Source of the DNA: Tellurirhabdus bombi
GTDB lineage: Bacteria; Bacteroidota; Bacteroidia; Cytophagales; Spirosomataceae
Direction of reading: 5' to 3'
Assembly (NCBI RefSeq): GCF_021484805.1
Contig: NZ_CP090557.1
Location: 856,501 to 920,500, forward strand
Length of the DNA: 64,000 nt
This document shows, one piece after another, positions 18,701 through 27,087 of the stretch; positions within the stretch are counted from its first letter, which is position 1; every line of letters begins with the position of its first letter. The translations under genes and the position numbers were made by a program. Below the pieces are notes generated by a model. That model had not been told where the DNA came from. It worked only from the letters and a program-made list of their open reading frames with translations, and did not search any database.

Positions 18701-18741
18701 ATTTCACTCATTCACTCTTTCGCAATTCACTCTTTCACGCT
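18701..18741. repeat. Direct repeats of TTCACTCTTTC between susC and susD
   Basis: TTCACTCTTTC occurs at 18711-18721 and again at 18726-18736, a 15-nt period, with related CTCATTCAC and CACGCTC pieces around them. CTCTTTCAC (18730-18738) also appears at 17163-17171 and 17179-17187 on the other side of susD. So both gaps flanking susD carry the same low-complexity units. The function is unknown. The repeats could be an mRNA-processing or spacing element, or replication slippage products. Confidence 0.6.
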
Positions 18742-21700
18742 CTACAACGTGATCTGAATACCGCCCAGGAACGAGCGTGCCTGCGGATATACCAGGTTGT
18801 CGATGCCAATGGCAGTGTTTGAACCCGCGTACGTATTCACTTCTGGATCAAAACCGCTGTAGTTCGTGATCGTGAACAGGTTGTTGGCGCTGGCGTATAC
18901 CCGAATCTGCTGGATGCCCTTGATGCGCGGCAACGTATAACCCAACGTCACGTTTTTGCAACGCAGGTAAGACCCATCTTCAACCACATAATTCGTGATT
19001 GGCAGGCGATCTGCCTGGGAACCACTTACGTACTGGTTGCTCGGATTGGTAGGCGACCAACGGTTTACCAGCCCTTTCAGCATGTTTCGCTGACCCAGTG
19101 GGTTTTCGAACGAAAGACGGCTGGCATTGTAAATATCATTGCCCTGCGAACCCGATAGGAAAGCGCTGAAATCGAAGCCTTTGTACGATAGATTGGTCGA
19201 AAAACCGTAGATGAACGCCGGGTTAGGATTGCCCGTAATGACCTGATCAAGTGAAGAGATCGTACCATCGCCATTGACATCCTTCACTTTATGGCCACCC
19301 AAACGACCGCCGTACCCTGGCAAAATGGTTTCGCCGCTCTGGTTGATGCCATCGAAGACATACGTTTTGAAAATGCCAAGTGGGTCGCCTACTTTCAGGA
19401 GCGAATAAGCCGTAATGAACCGCTCCGGCGTAACACCGCCATCCAGATCAAGCACCTTGTTGCGGTTCATGGTCATGTTTCCCGAAACGCTCCATTGCAG
19501 CGGACCATCCAGCAACCGGGCATTGACGGCAAATTCCAACCCTTTGTTTTCCAGCGAAGCAAAGTTTCCGGTGATGGTGCTGTACCCCGAGCTCAGCGGC
19601 AGGGCTTTCACATACAGCAAATCTTTCGTGGTTTTCTGGTAAGCATCCACAATCACACTAAAGCGGTTGTTCAGCAAACTAATGTCCACCCCGATGTTCG
19701 CCTGTGCCGACCGCTCCCAGCGCAAATCCGGGTTGGCAATCCCCGCAGGGTTGATGCCCGTTACGTACGCATGATTAAGGTTATAGTCGCTCCCTGACGC
19801 CGAAACCGTAGCCAATGACTGATACGGACTAATGCCACCCGCGTTTCCGGTTATGCCATAACTGGCCCGCAATTTCAGATCTGATAACCAGGAAAGCTGT
19901 TTGATGAATGGCTCTTCAATAATGCGCCAGGCCGCCGAAACAGCGGGAAACAACCCGTATTTGTGGTTCGCACCAAACTTGCTGGAGCCATCTACCCGCG
20001 CCGTCAGATCAAGGAAATACTTGTCTTTATACCCGTAATTGACCCGCGCCAGGTACGAATCCAGTCGCTGCCGATTTCGATAGCTGCTTACTGTCCGGTT
20101 TAAGGCCAGTTGCAACGCATTATTCTTTGTGGCATCGTTCGGGAAGCCCGTTGTCTCAATGATGTTATCGTTGAACAATTCGGCCTGGGTCGCAAATACG
20201 GCGGTTCCTTTCAAAGAATGATTTTTCGCCAATAGCGTGCTGTAAGTCAGGATACTTTCGTGCAATAAAGCCGTATTGTACCGGTTGATTTTCGAAGCCG
20301 ATCCCGAATTATCGTTCAGATCGTTCTGGGCAACGTTAGCGCGGGGATTGTACGTATCACGCAGGCTGCTTTGCAAATCTACGTTGAATGAGGCGCGGTA
20401 CGTTAAGCCTTTCGCAATGTTGAAATCACCGTACACATTAGCCAGCGTACGCTGAATATTGTTCTGATTCAGGACATTAGCAAACGACAGCGGGTTGGTT
20501 ACCTCCCGGTACTGACCATTTGCCTGCTCGCCAAACGGAAACAGTGAGCCATCAGCCCGGTAAGGCTGCAAGGTCGGTGGCGCACCGATGGCCGCGCCCA
20601 GAATCGAGCCTGTTACTACCCCGGCATCGCCAATGGTCTGCGAACCCGTGGTGATGCCCGAATTGATGGCATAAGTTCCCAGAATACTGGTTCCCACTTT
20701 GATGCGGTCGCTAATCTTGTGGTCCACGTTTAACCGCAGTGAGTACCGCTTAAAAGCCGAATTAACAATAATCCCCTTCTGGTCGAAATAGTTGAGGGAA
20801 AGGGCCAGCTGCGTTTTATCCGTCCCACCGTTGATCGACAACTGGTGGTTTTGAATTGGAGCCTCCCGGAAGATGATATCCTGCCAGTTAACCCCTTCGC
20901 CCAGCGAGGCCGGATCAGGATAATCATTTCGCTTGAAAATCTCGTTTTCCAGTTGGGCAAACTCAGTCGCGTTCAGGACTGGAAGCGTTTTTGCCACTTT
21001 CTGTACGCCATAATAGCTATCGAGCGTAACGCGGGTAGCACCACTTTTTCCGCGCTTGGTGGTAATCAGCACCACCCCGTTGGCCGCTCGTGATCCGTAA
21101 ATCGCGGAAGCCGACGCATCTTTCAGAATTTCTACCGACTCGATGTCGTTCGGGTTAATCGTCGAAAGGGGACTCACGTCGTTGATGCCACCGCTGTTGG
21201 AAATCTGAATGCCATCGACCACGTACAAAGGCTCCGAATTCCCGTTGATCGAGTTCGTTCCGCGAATCCGCACGCTAACGTTACCGCCCGGCGCCCCCGT
21301 ATTTTGGTTTACCTGCACCCCTGCCACCCGCGACTGCAAACCCTGCGCCACGTTGGCCACGGGCGTTTGCACCAGTTCGGCGGCCTTCACCGAAGCAATG
21401 GAGCCGGTCGTTTCGATTTTCCGCTGCGTGCCATAACCCACGACAACGACTTCGCTCAATGAACGTTCATCGGACTGCAACGTTACGTCAACGGTCGCCC
21501 GGTTACCGATTTTGGTTTCCTGTGAAACATAACCGATGTAGGAGAAAGAAAGCGTAGCATCAGCCGCATTCGGGACGTTTAGACTATACTGGCCGTTAAC
21601 GTCGGTAGTTGTGCCTTGCTGCGTTCCTTTTATAATAACGTTGACGCCCGGCAAGGGCTCCGCCCCGGACGTAACCTTTCCGCGTATTGTTTGATTGCGC

Positions 21701-21789
21701 TCGTTTTGAGCCTGAACAGGCACTGTACATACTAGCCAAACCAGCCCGAGCAGACTGGTCACCATGCGTAAACGTTCAACAAATCTCAT
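18742..21789 (-). CDS. SusC/RagA family TonB-dependent outer-membrane transporter
   Basis: The 1015-residue protein has a signal peptide ending VPVQAQ (about residue 28). A carboxypeptidase-like regulatory domain follows (IRGKVTSGAEPLPGVNVIIK, to about residue 110). The SusC signature GYGTQRKIETTGSIASVK leads into the plug (about 115-240; SAIYGSRAANGVVLITTKRG). The 22-strand barrel runs to the C-terminal aromatic-rich end (FLGGIQITL). With SusD it imports large oligosaccharides using TonB energy. It is the first gene of the leftward PUL operon, and its upstream gap holds a 42-bp palindrome. It has no N-terminal signalling (STN/FecR) domain, so anti-sigma control is unlikely. Confidence 0.96.
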   Translation of the reverse strand: MRFVERLRMVTSLLGLVWLVCTVPVQAQNERNQTIRGKVTSGAEPLPGVNVIIKGTQQGTTTDVNGQYSLNVPNAADATLSFSYIGYVSQETKIGNRATVDVTLQSDERSLSEVVVVGYGTQRKIETTGSIASVKAAELVQTPVANVAQGLQSRVAGVQVNQNTGAPGGNVSVRIRGTNSINGNSEPLYVVDGIQISNSGGINDVSPLSTINPNDIESVEILKDASASAIYGSRAANGVVLITTKRGKSGATRVTLDSYYGVQKVAKTLPVLNATEFAQLENEIFKRNDYPDPASLGEGVNWQDIIFREAPIQNHQLSINGGTDKTQLALSLNYFDQKGIIVNSAFKRYSLRLNVDHKISDRIKVGTSILGTYAINSGITTGSQTIGDAGVVTGSILGAAIGAPPTLQPYRADGSLFPFGEQANGQYREVTNPLSFANVLNQNNIQRTLANVYGDFNIAKGLTYRASFNVDLQSSLRDTYNPRANVAQNDLNDNSGSASKINRYNTALLHESILTYSTLLAKNHSLKGTAVFATQAELFNDNIIETTGFPNDATKNNALQLALNRTVSSYRNRQRLDSYLARVNYGYKDKYFLDLTARVDGSSKFGANHKYGLFPAVSAAWRIIEEPFIKQLSWLSDLKLRASYGITGNAGGISPYQSLATVSASGSDYNLNHAYVTGINPAGIANPDLRWERSAQANIGVDISLLNNRFSVIVDAYQKTTKDLLYVKALPLSSGYSTITGNFASLENKGLEFAVNARLLDGPLQWSVSGNMTMNRNKVLDLDGGVTPERFITAYSLLKVGDPLGIFKTYVFDGINQSGETILPGYGGRLGGHKVKDVNGDGTISSLDQVITGNPNPAFIYGFSTNLSYKGFDFSAFLSGSQGNDIYNASRLSFENPLGQRNMLKGLVNRWSPTNPSNQYVSGSQADRLPITNYVVEDGSYLRCKNVTLGYTLPRIKGIQQIRVYASANNLFTITNYSGFDPEVNTYAGSNTAIGIDNLVYPQARSFLGGIQITL

Positions 21790-22121
21790 ACGTAAACCTG
21801 GACATAGCGCCCGAAGAGTTAAAGGTGGTTAAAATTCAAAAAATACAATATTTGAATAGCTACTGTACTTTAAAAGGACTGTGGGCATTCTTTACTAGCA
21901 TCAGCAGATTTGGATGTGTAAAGCCATATAATTACCCGCTTTTTACATATTCTCATTGATATTACGGTACAGATCTAATTTTGTAAAGGATTTTTTGAGT
22001 TATTTTTTTGGGAACATTCCCAATTAATTGGGAATGTTCCCAAAAAGACATTTCATTTTGAGAAGCAGAAGTGAGTAGAAGAACGTGGACACTTTCTTTG
22101 GTATTAAAATAGTTCAATGGC
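21790..22121. promoter_or_regulatory. Divergent control region between the susC operon and lacI
   Basis: This 332-bp gap separates the leftward susC operon from the rightward lacI-GH92 pair, so both promoters should be here. Its main feature is the palindrome at 22005-22046. I did not find an exact TAnnTTTG -7 element for either direction. The left part near 21835-21860 is AT-rich and includes a near match on the minus strand with one extra T. Confidence 0.6.
22005..22046. promoter_or_regulatory. Perfect 42-bp palindrome, likely double operator for the LacI regulator
   Basis: The sequence reads TTTTTGGGAACATTCCCAA, then TTAA at the centre, then the exact reverse complement of the first arm. 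The axis lies between 22025 and 22026. Each half contains a near-palindromic GGGAACATTCCC unit, so the whole resembles two inverted 16-bp operators (TTGGGAACATTCCCAA) sharing a face of the helix. It sits 76 nt before lacI and 216 nt before susC. LacI-family operators are typically short palindromes next to the regulator gene, which fits. It is not followed by a T-tract on either strand, which argues against a terminator. Confidence 0.75.
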
Positions 22122-23156
22122 ATGAAAAATCATCAAACGACCATTATTGATATTGCCAAAACGCTTCAACTTTCTAAATCGACAGTATCGCGGGCGTTGA
22201 CGGGCCACCCCAATGTGAAAGAAAAAACCCGGCAAATGGTCCTTGATCTGGCGATGCAACTCGATTACCAGCGCAACCAGCTCGCCATTTCGTTACTGAC
22301 CAACCGCACCCAGACTATTGGCATCATCATTCCGGAATTTTTGAGTTTTTTCTTTCCCAAGGCCATTATTGGGGCGCAGGAGGTGCTGGCCGAAGCGGGC
22401 TATAATGTCGTCATTTGCCATTCCAATGAATCGTACGAAACCGAGGTGGCCAACACCAAGGCGCTGCTGGCTAGCCGGGTCGATGGGCTTCTGGTGTCGC
22501 ACACGAAAGAAACGCGCAATTTTGATCACTTTAAAGTGTTTGAGCGCAAAGGTATCCCCGTCGTTTTTTTCAACCGAATTGTGGAGGAGTTAAAATGCTC
22601 AAAAGTGGTCGTCAACGATTATGAAGGCGCTTTTCAGGCCGTTGAACACCTGATCAAGTGCGGTAAACGCCGCATTGCCCACCTGGCTGGCCCGGATTCG
22701 CTGCAAAATAGCCGCGACCGGCTGAATGGCTACCGCGATGCCCTCCAGCATCACCAGATTCCTATTGATCCCACCCTCATTATTTCGTACGACTTAACGC
22801 TGGACAAAGCCAATATCTACGTCAACCACCTGCTTAATCTGCCGCAGCCACCCGACGCTTTGTTTACCATTAACGATCCTACTGCCATCGAAGCGCTGAA
22901 AGTGATCAAAGGCCGGGGGTTACGCATTCCGGAGGACATGGCGGTTGTTGGTTTTAGCGATGATCCGATTTCGGCGCTGATTGAGCCGAGCTTGACCACC
23001 GTGGCCCAACCCGTTGGTGAATTGGGCCGCCGGGCCGCCCAGTTGTTACTCACGCAATTAGCCAGCGACGAACCCACCCATAACGCAGAAACCGTTATCT
23101 TGCCCACCGAATTAATTGTTCGCGCCTCTTCGGGCGGCTTGCCTACCCCATCATGA
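22122..23156 (+). CDS. LacI family transcriptional regulator
   Basis: The 344-residue protein has an N-terminal LacI helix-turn-helix (TTIIDIAKTLQLSKSTVSRA, residues 6-25) and a hinge helix region to about residue 60. A periplasmic-binding-protein-like sugar sensor domain follows (about 62-340), with RTQTIGIIIPEFLSFFF and RIPEDMAVVGFSDDP. Such proteins bind a sugar effector and switch operator binding. It is divergent from susC and overlaps the GH92 start by 4 nt (23153-23156), so the mannosidase is coupled to it. It probably binds the palindrome at 22005-22046 and controls both directions. Confidence 0.95.
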   Translation: MKNHQTTIIDIAKTLQLSKSTVSRALTGHPNVKEKTRQMVLDLAMQLDYQRNQLAISLLTNRTQTIGIIIPEFLSFFFPKAIIGAQEVLAEAGYNVVICHSNESYETEVANTKALLASRVDGLLVSHTKETRNFDHFKVFERKGIPVVFFNRIVEELKCSKVVVNDYEGAFQAVEHLIKCGKRRIAHLAGPDSLQNSRDRLNGYRDALQHHQIPIDPTLIISYDLTLDKANIYVNHLLNLPQPPDALFTINDPTAIEALKVIKGRGLRIPEDMAVVGFSDDPISALIEPSLTTVAQPVGELGRRAAQLLLTQLASDEPTHNAETVILPTELIVRASSGGLPTPS

Positions 23157-25336
23157 AAGCTTTATTTTTTGCTGTATGCTCCCTGCTGATTTCACCGATC
23201 ATGCTGGCGCAAAACCTCATTCAATACGTCGATCCGCTCATTGGCACGGCCAACGCCACCACCGAAAGCGCCCGAAAACACGGTGAAGGGACCGAAAATA
23301 AAGGGCAGACTTTTCCGGCGGTGGGCCGCCCCTTCGGCATGACGCAATGGACACCCGAAACCCGAGCCACCGAGGTAAAATGCGTTTCGCCTTATTATTA
23401 TGCCGACAAGCGCCTGACGGGCTTTCGGGGAAGTCACTGGATGAACGGCAGTTGCACGCAGGACTACGGCAGTGTAACGCTAATGCCTTTTACGGCAGCT
23501 CAGCTTGATACGCTTAAAACCCGCCCTACTTCCCGCTTCAGCCACGAAACGGAAACGGCAAAGCCAGACTATTATAAGGTTACACTTGATGATTTCGGGA
23601 TTACTGCCGAAGTGACCGCTTCGGTTCGGTCCGGGATTTTACGCTTTACGTTTCCTAAAGGCCAGGCCGGACGCATCTATATTCACGCCAACAGCGACGA
23701 AAAACAAGGTTCGGTACAGTGGAATCCGAACCAGAAAGAAGTTTTTGGCTATAATCCAGCACACCGTATCTACCAGGGCTCCGGCCAGTCGGCGGGCTTC
23801 AGCGGCCATTTTGTGATTCAGTTTGATCAATCTTTCGTCATTAGCCAGTCCAAAGCGGGACCGCAATACGTGATCGTTACGTTCCCGGAAGGCGGCACCA
23901 TTCAGGCGCGTGTTGGCACTTCATTTACCAGCCTGCAAGCCGCAAAAAAGAACCTGCAAGCCGAACTACCCAACTGGAATTTCGAAGTCGTACGCCAGCA
24001 AACCCAGAAAGTCTGGAATGAAACTCTGGGTAAAGTTCAGGTAAAGGGTGGTACGAAAGACGATCAGGTTAAGTTTTACACGGCGCTTTACCACAGCTAC
24101 CAGCTCCCCCGCATTGCCAGCGATGTAGATGGTTCTTATCCCGGTTTCGCCCAGGATACGACCACGCACAAAGCCGTTGGATTTGATTATTACGATGATT
24201 TTTCGATGTGGGATACGTACCGCGCACTCCATCCGCTCATGACCATTCTGGAGCCGAAGCGCAGCTTGCACATGGTAAAATCGCTGGTGGCTAAGGCGCA
24301 GCAGGGCGGGTGGATGCCGATTTTCCCGGCCTGGGGAAGTTATACCGCCGCCATGATTGGCGACCACGCCAGCACCATGATTGCCGACGCCTATCAGAGA
24401 GGCATCCGCGATTTTGATACCGAAACAGCCTACCGCTACATGCGCCAGAACGCTTTTGACAGCCCCACAACAATAGAATACAAAGACGGCAAAGGACGGC
24501 GGGCGCTAACGTCTTACCTAAAATACAATTACATTCCGTTGGAAGACAGCGTGTGGGACGCCTTTCACAAACGGGAACAGGTTTCGCGGACGCTGGAATA
24601 CGCGCTGGACGATTTTGCGCTCTCGCAGTTCGCGCACAGCCTGGGCAAGACTGCTGATTACGAAATCCTGCAAAAAAGGGCGCAGAACTACCGCAACGTC
24701 TTCGACCAGCAGACGGGATACGTGCGTGGACGCTACGCCGACGGGCGCTGGATTGAACCGTTTACGCCCTTTCAAAAAGCCAGCTATATCTGCGAAGGCA
24801 CGCCGTACCACTACACCTGGTATGTGCCACAAGACATTCCCGGCCTGGTGGAGTTGATGGGTGGAAAGACTAAATTTCTGGAGCGCCTGAATACGTTTTT
24901 CGACGGCGGTCACTATTGGCACGGCAACGAAACCGACCACCAGGCCGCCTACCTGTTTCCCTACGCCGGACAGGCGCGCAAAACCCAGGAATGGGTGCGC
25001 CGGATTGTTCGGGAGGAATACGGCGTTGGCCCAGGTGGCATTACGGGCAATGAAGACGCTGGGCAGATGTCGGCCTGGCTGGTTTGTTCGATGATGGGTT
25101 TTTATCCGGTATGCCCCGGTAAGCCGGAGTATGTGCTGGGCAGCCCTTCGTTTACCGAAATCCAGATTCAGCCTGACGCGAAGAAAAAACCATTTGTGAT
25201 TCAAGCAGTTGGCAATAGCGATTCCAAACCCTATGTCGGCAGCATGCAGCTTGATGGTAAAACCTACACCAATTTTGTATTACCCCATCGAACCATTGCG
25301 GAGGGCGGAAATTTGCGGTTATTGATGAGTAAATAA
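23153..25336 (+). CDS. Exported glycoside hydrolase family 92 alpha-mannosidase
   Basis: The 727-residue protein has a signal peptide MKALFFAVCSLLISPIMLAQ. GH92 hallmarks are the N-terminal IQYVDPLIGT and GTENKGQTFPAVGRPFGMTQ and the barrel motif FDYYDDFSMWDTYRALHPL. Others are GNETDHQAAYLFPYAG and the catalytic-loop segment GNEDAGQMSAWLVCSMMGFY, followed by YVLGSPSF. GH92 enzymes are calcium-dependent exo-acting inverting alpha-mannosidases (1,2-, 1,3-, 1,4- or 1,6-) acting on N-glycans, mannans or mannosyl-phosphate. This suggests the PUL substrate carries terminal alpha-mannose. The gene is translationally coupled to lacI through an ATGA overlap. The linkage specificity cannot be told here. 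Confidence 0.93.
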   Translation: MKALFFAVCSLLISPIMLAQNLIQYVDPLIGTANATTESARKHGEGTENKGQTFPAVGRPFGMTQWTPETRATEVKCVSPYYYADKRLTGFRGSHWMNGSCTQDYGSVTLMPFTAAQLDTLKTRPTSRFSHETETAKPDYYKVTLDDFGITAEVTASVRSGILRFTFPKGQAGRIYIHANSDEKQGSVQWNPNQKEVFGYNPAHRIYQGSGQSAGFSGHFVIQFDQSFVISQSKAGPQYVIVTFPEGGTIQARVGTSFTSLQAAKKNLQAELPNWNFEVVRQQTQKVWNETLGKVQVKGGTKDDQVKFYTALYHSYQLPRIASDVDGSYPGFAQDTTTHKAVGFDYYDDFSMWDTYRALHPLMTILEPKRSLHMVKSLVAKAQQGGWMPIFPAWGSYTAAMIGDHASTMIADAYQRGIRDFDTETAYRYMRQNAFDSPTTIEYKDGKGRRALTSYLKYNYIPLEDSVWDAFHKREQVSRTLEYALDDFALSQFAHSLGKTADYEILQKRAQNYRNVFDQQTGYVRGRYADGRWIEPFTPFQKASYICEGTPYHYTWYVPQDIPGLVELMGGKTKFLERLNTFFDGGHYWHGNETDHQAAYLFPYAGQARKTQEWVRRIVREEYGVGPGGITGNEDAGQMSAWLVCSMMGFYPVCPGKPEYVLGSPSFTEIQIQPDAKKKPFVIQAVGNSDSKPYVGSMQLDGKTYTNFVLPHRTIAEGGNLRLLMSK

Positions 25337-25531
25337 CCGCATCCAGCAGTAGCTCAAGAAGTAATATACCTAATAACATCCCAACAAGCAAAGCTACAGA
25401 CTCCCGAAGAAGAGAGAAAATAGGTCATAGGAACTGAGGCCATAGGCTAAAATAGCGAAGCGGATTTCAGCTAAAAATAGTTGTCAACCATATAGCCTTG
25501 CTATACCCGTTAACGGTCTAACAGAACACCT

Positions 25532-26098
25532 ATGAATTACATCCCAGAAACCGAAACCGTTGAAAAAGCGGCTATGCCTTTGCCTGAAACCAGGGAAGTC
25601 ACGCTGAAAATCAATGGTACCGAACGACAATTGACAATTGCTCCCTGGACGACTTTACTCGATGCCTTGCGGGAGTACCTTGATCTGACTGGCACGAAAA
25701 AAGGCTGCGACCACGGACAATGCGGTGCTTGCACGGTATTGGTAGACGGGAAACGCATTAATTCGTGCCTGACCCTGGCCGTCATGAAAGAAGGGGCCGA
25801 AATCACCACCATTGAAGGGCTAGCGCAAGGCAAGGCAGAATCACCGGCGGCGAGCTCGCTCGACCACCTACACCCGCTGCAAAAAGCATTTATTGAGCAT
25901 GATGCATTTCAGTGCGGTTACTGTACGCCCGGCCAGATTTGTTCGGGTGTTGGCCTGATGAACGAAGGAAAAGCCAAAACGACCGATGACATCCGTGAAT
26001 TGATGAGTGGGAACATTTGCCGTTGCGGAGCCTATCCCAACATTGTGTCTGCGATTGAGGAAGTGATGCGAACCAACGAAAACAACCAGCAAGGATGA
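25532..26098 (+). CDS. Molybdenum hydroxylase 2Fe-2S subunit (PaoA/YagT type)
   Basis: The 188-residue protein has an N-terminal plant-type ferredoxin domain with CDHGQCGACTVLVDGKR and a downstream Cys. A C-terminal helical domain carries CGYCTPGQICSG and NICRCGAYPN. These two Cys sets bind the two 2Fe-2S clusters that pass electrons from the molybdenum site. About 30 residues precede the ferredoxin fold. They lack a twin-arginine motif or hydrophobic segment, so unlike E. coli PaoA this subunit is probably not Tat-exported. It is the first gene of a three-gene operon and overlaps the next gene by 4 nt. Confidence 0.93.
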   Translation: MNYIPETETVEKAAMPLPETREVTLKINGTERQLTIAPWTTLLDALREYLDLTGTKKGCDHGQCGACTVLVDGKRINSCLTLAVMKEGAEITTIEGLAQGKAESPAASSLDHLHPLQKAFIEHDAFQCGYCTPGQICSGVGLMNEGKAKTTDDIRELMSGNICRCGAYPNIVSAIEEVMRTNENNQQG

Positions 26099-27087
26099 AT
26101 CCATTCTCATACACCCGGGCCGAAGCAGTCGATACGGCTGTGAGCGAAATTAAAACTGGCGAGGCTGCTAAATTCATTGCTGGTGGCACCAATCTTCTCG
26201 ACTTGATGAAGGAGAACGTCATGCGTCCGCAGCATTTGGTCGATATTACGCATTTGCCGCTAACCACCATTGAAGAAACGGAATCGGGCGGTTTAATGCT
26301 CGGAGCGCTGGTCACCAATGCCGATACAGCTTATAATGAGCTAATTGATAAACGATACCCTTTGCTGGCCAAAGCCATTCTGGCCGGAGCATCACCGCAG
26401 CTGCGGAACATGGCTACTGACGGCGGCAACCTGATGCAGCGCACGCGCTGTTATTATTTTTACGATACGGCAACGCCCTGCAACAAACGTGAACCGGGTT
26501 CTGGTTGCTCGGCCATCAACGGCTTCAACCGCATCCACGCGATTCTCGGAACAAGTGAACATTGCATCGCTACACATCCCTCCGATATGTGCGTGGCCCT
26601 GGCGGCACTGGAAGCCATTGTGCACGTCACGAGCGAACGTGGTTCGCGCACGATTCCGTTTGCTGATTTTCACCGACTACCCGGCGATACACCGCACTTG
26701 GATAATACCCTGGAACCCGACGAATTAATTACGGCCATCGAACTGCCTGCCAAAGGGTTTACTGAACACAACAATTACCTGAAAATCCGTGACCGGACGT
26801 CGTATGCCTTTGCGCTAGTATCCGTTGCGGCCGCTTTTGACCTGGAAGAAGGCGTTATTCAGAACGCACGGCTGGCTCTGGGCGGCGTAGCACACAAACC
26901 CTGGCGCAGCAGCGAGGCCGAAGCATTGCTTAACGGCAATAGCCCCACCGAAGAGACTTTCCGCAAGGCTGCCGAAGCGGTCGTGCGCGATGCGAAAGGG
27001 TTCGGTTCTAACACATTCAAAATTGAGATGGCCAAACGTGCCATTGTTCGGGCACTCACACAAGCCACAGAATCTGGACAGAAATGA
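26095..27087 (+). CDS. Molybdenum hydroxylase FAD-binding subunit (PaoB/YagS type)
   Basis: This 330-residue medium subunit of the xanthine dehydrogenase family has the FAD site FIAGGTNLLDLMKENVMRP and SPQLRNMATDGGNLMQRTRC. Four cysteines between about residues 120 and 165 (RTRCYY, TPCNKR, SGCSA, EHCIA, with another in DMCVA) fit the extra 4Fe-4S cluster known in PaoB and 4-hydroxybenzoyl-CoA reductase. A C-terminal CO dehydrogenase flavoprotein-like domain ends the protein. It overlaps its neighbours by 4 nt on both sides, so the three subunits are made in step. Confidence 0.92.
   Translation: MNPFSYTRAEAVDTAVSEIKTGEAAKFIAGGTNLLDLMKENVMRPQHLVDITHLPLTTIEETESGGLMLGALVTNADTAYNELIDKRYPLLAKAILAGASPQLRNMATDGGNLMQRTRCYYFYDTATPCNKREPGSGCSAINGFNRIHAILGTSEHCIATHPSDMCVALAALEAIVHVTSERGSRTIPFADFHRLPGDTPHLDNTLEPDELITAIELPAKGFTEHNNYLKIRDRTSYAFALVSVAAAFDLEEGVIQNARLALGGVAHKPWRSSEAEALLNGNSPTEETFRKAAEAVVRDAKGFGSNTFKIEMAKRAIVRALTQATESGQK

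Noticed and set aside
22005-22046. The palindrome as a transcription terminator
   Set aside because: On both strands the stem is followed by A rather than T, and it lies between two divergent start codons, not after a gene.
24518-25204. A 228-codon open frame on the minus strand
   Set aside because: It is opposite the GH92 gene, whose catalytic motifs are intact, so it is a shadow frame.
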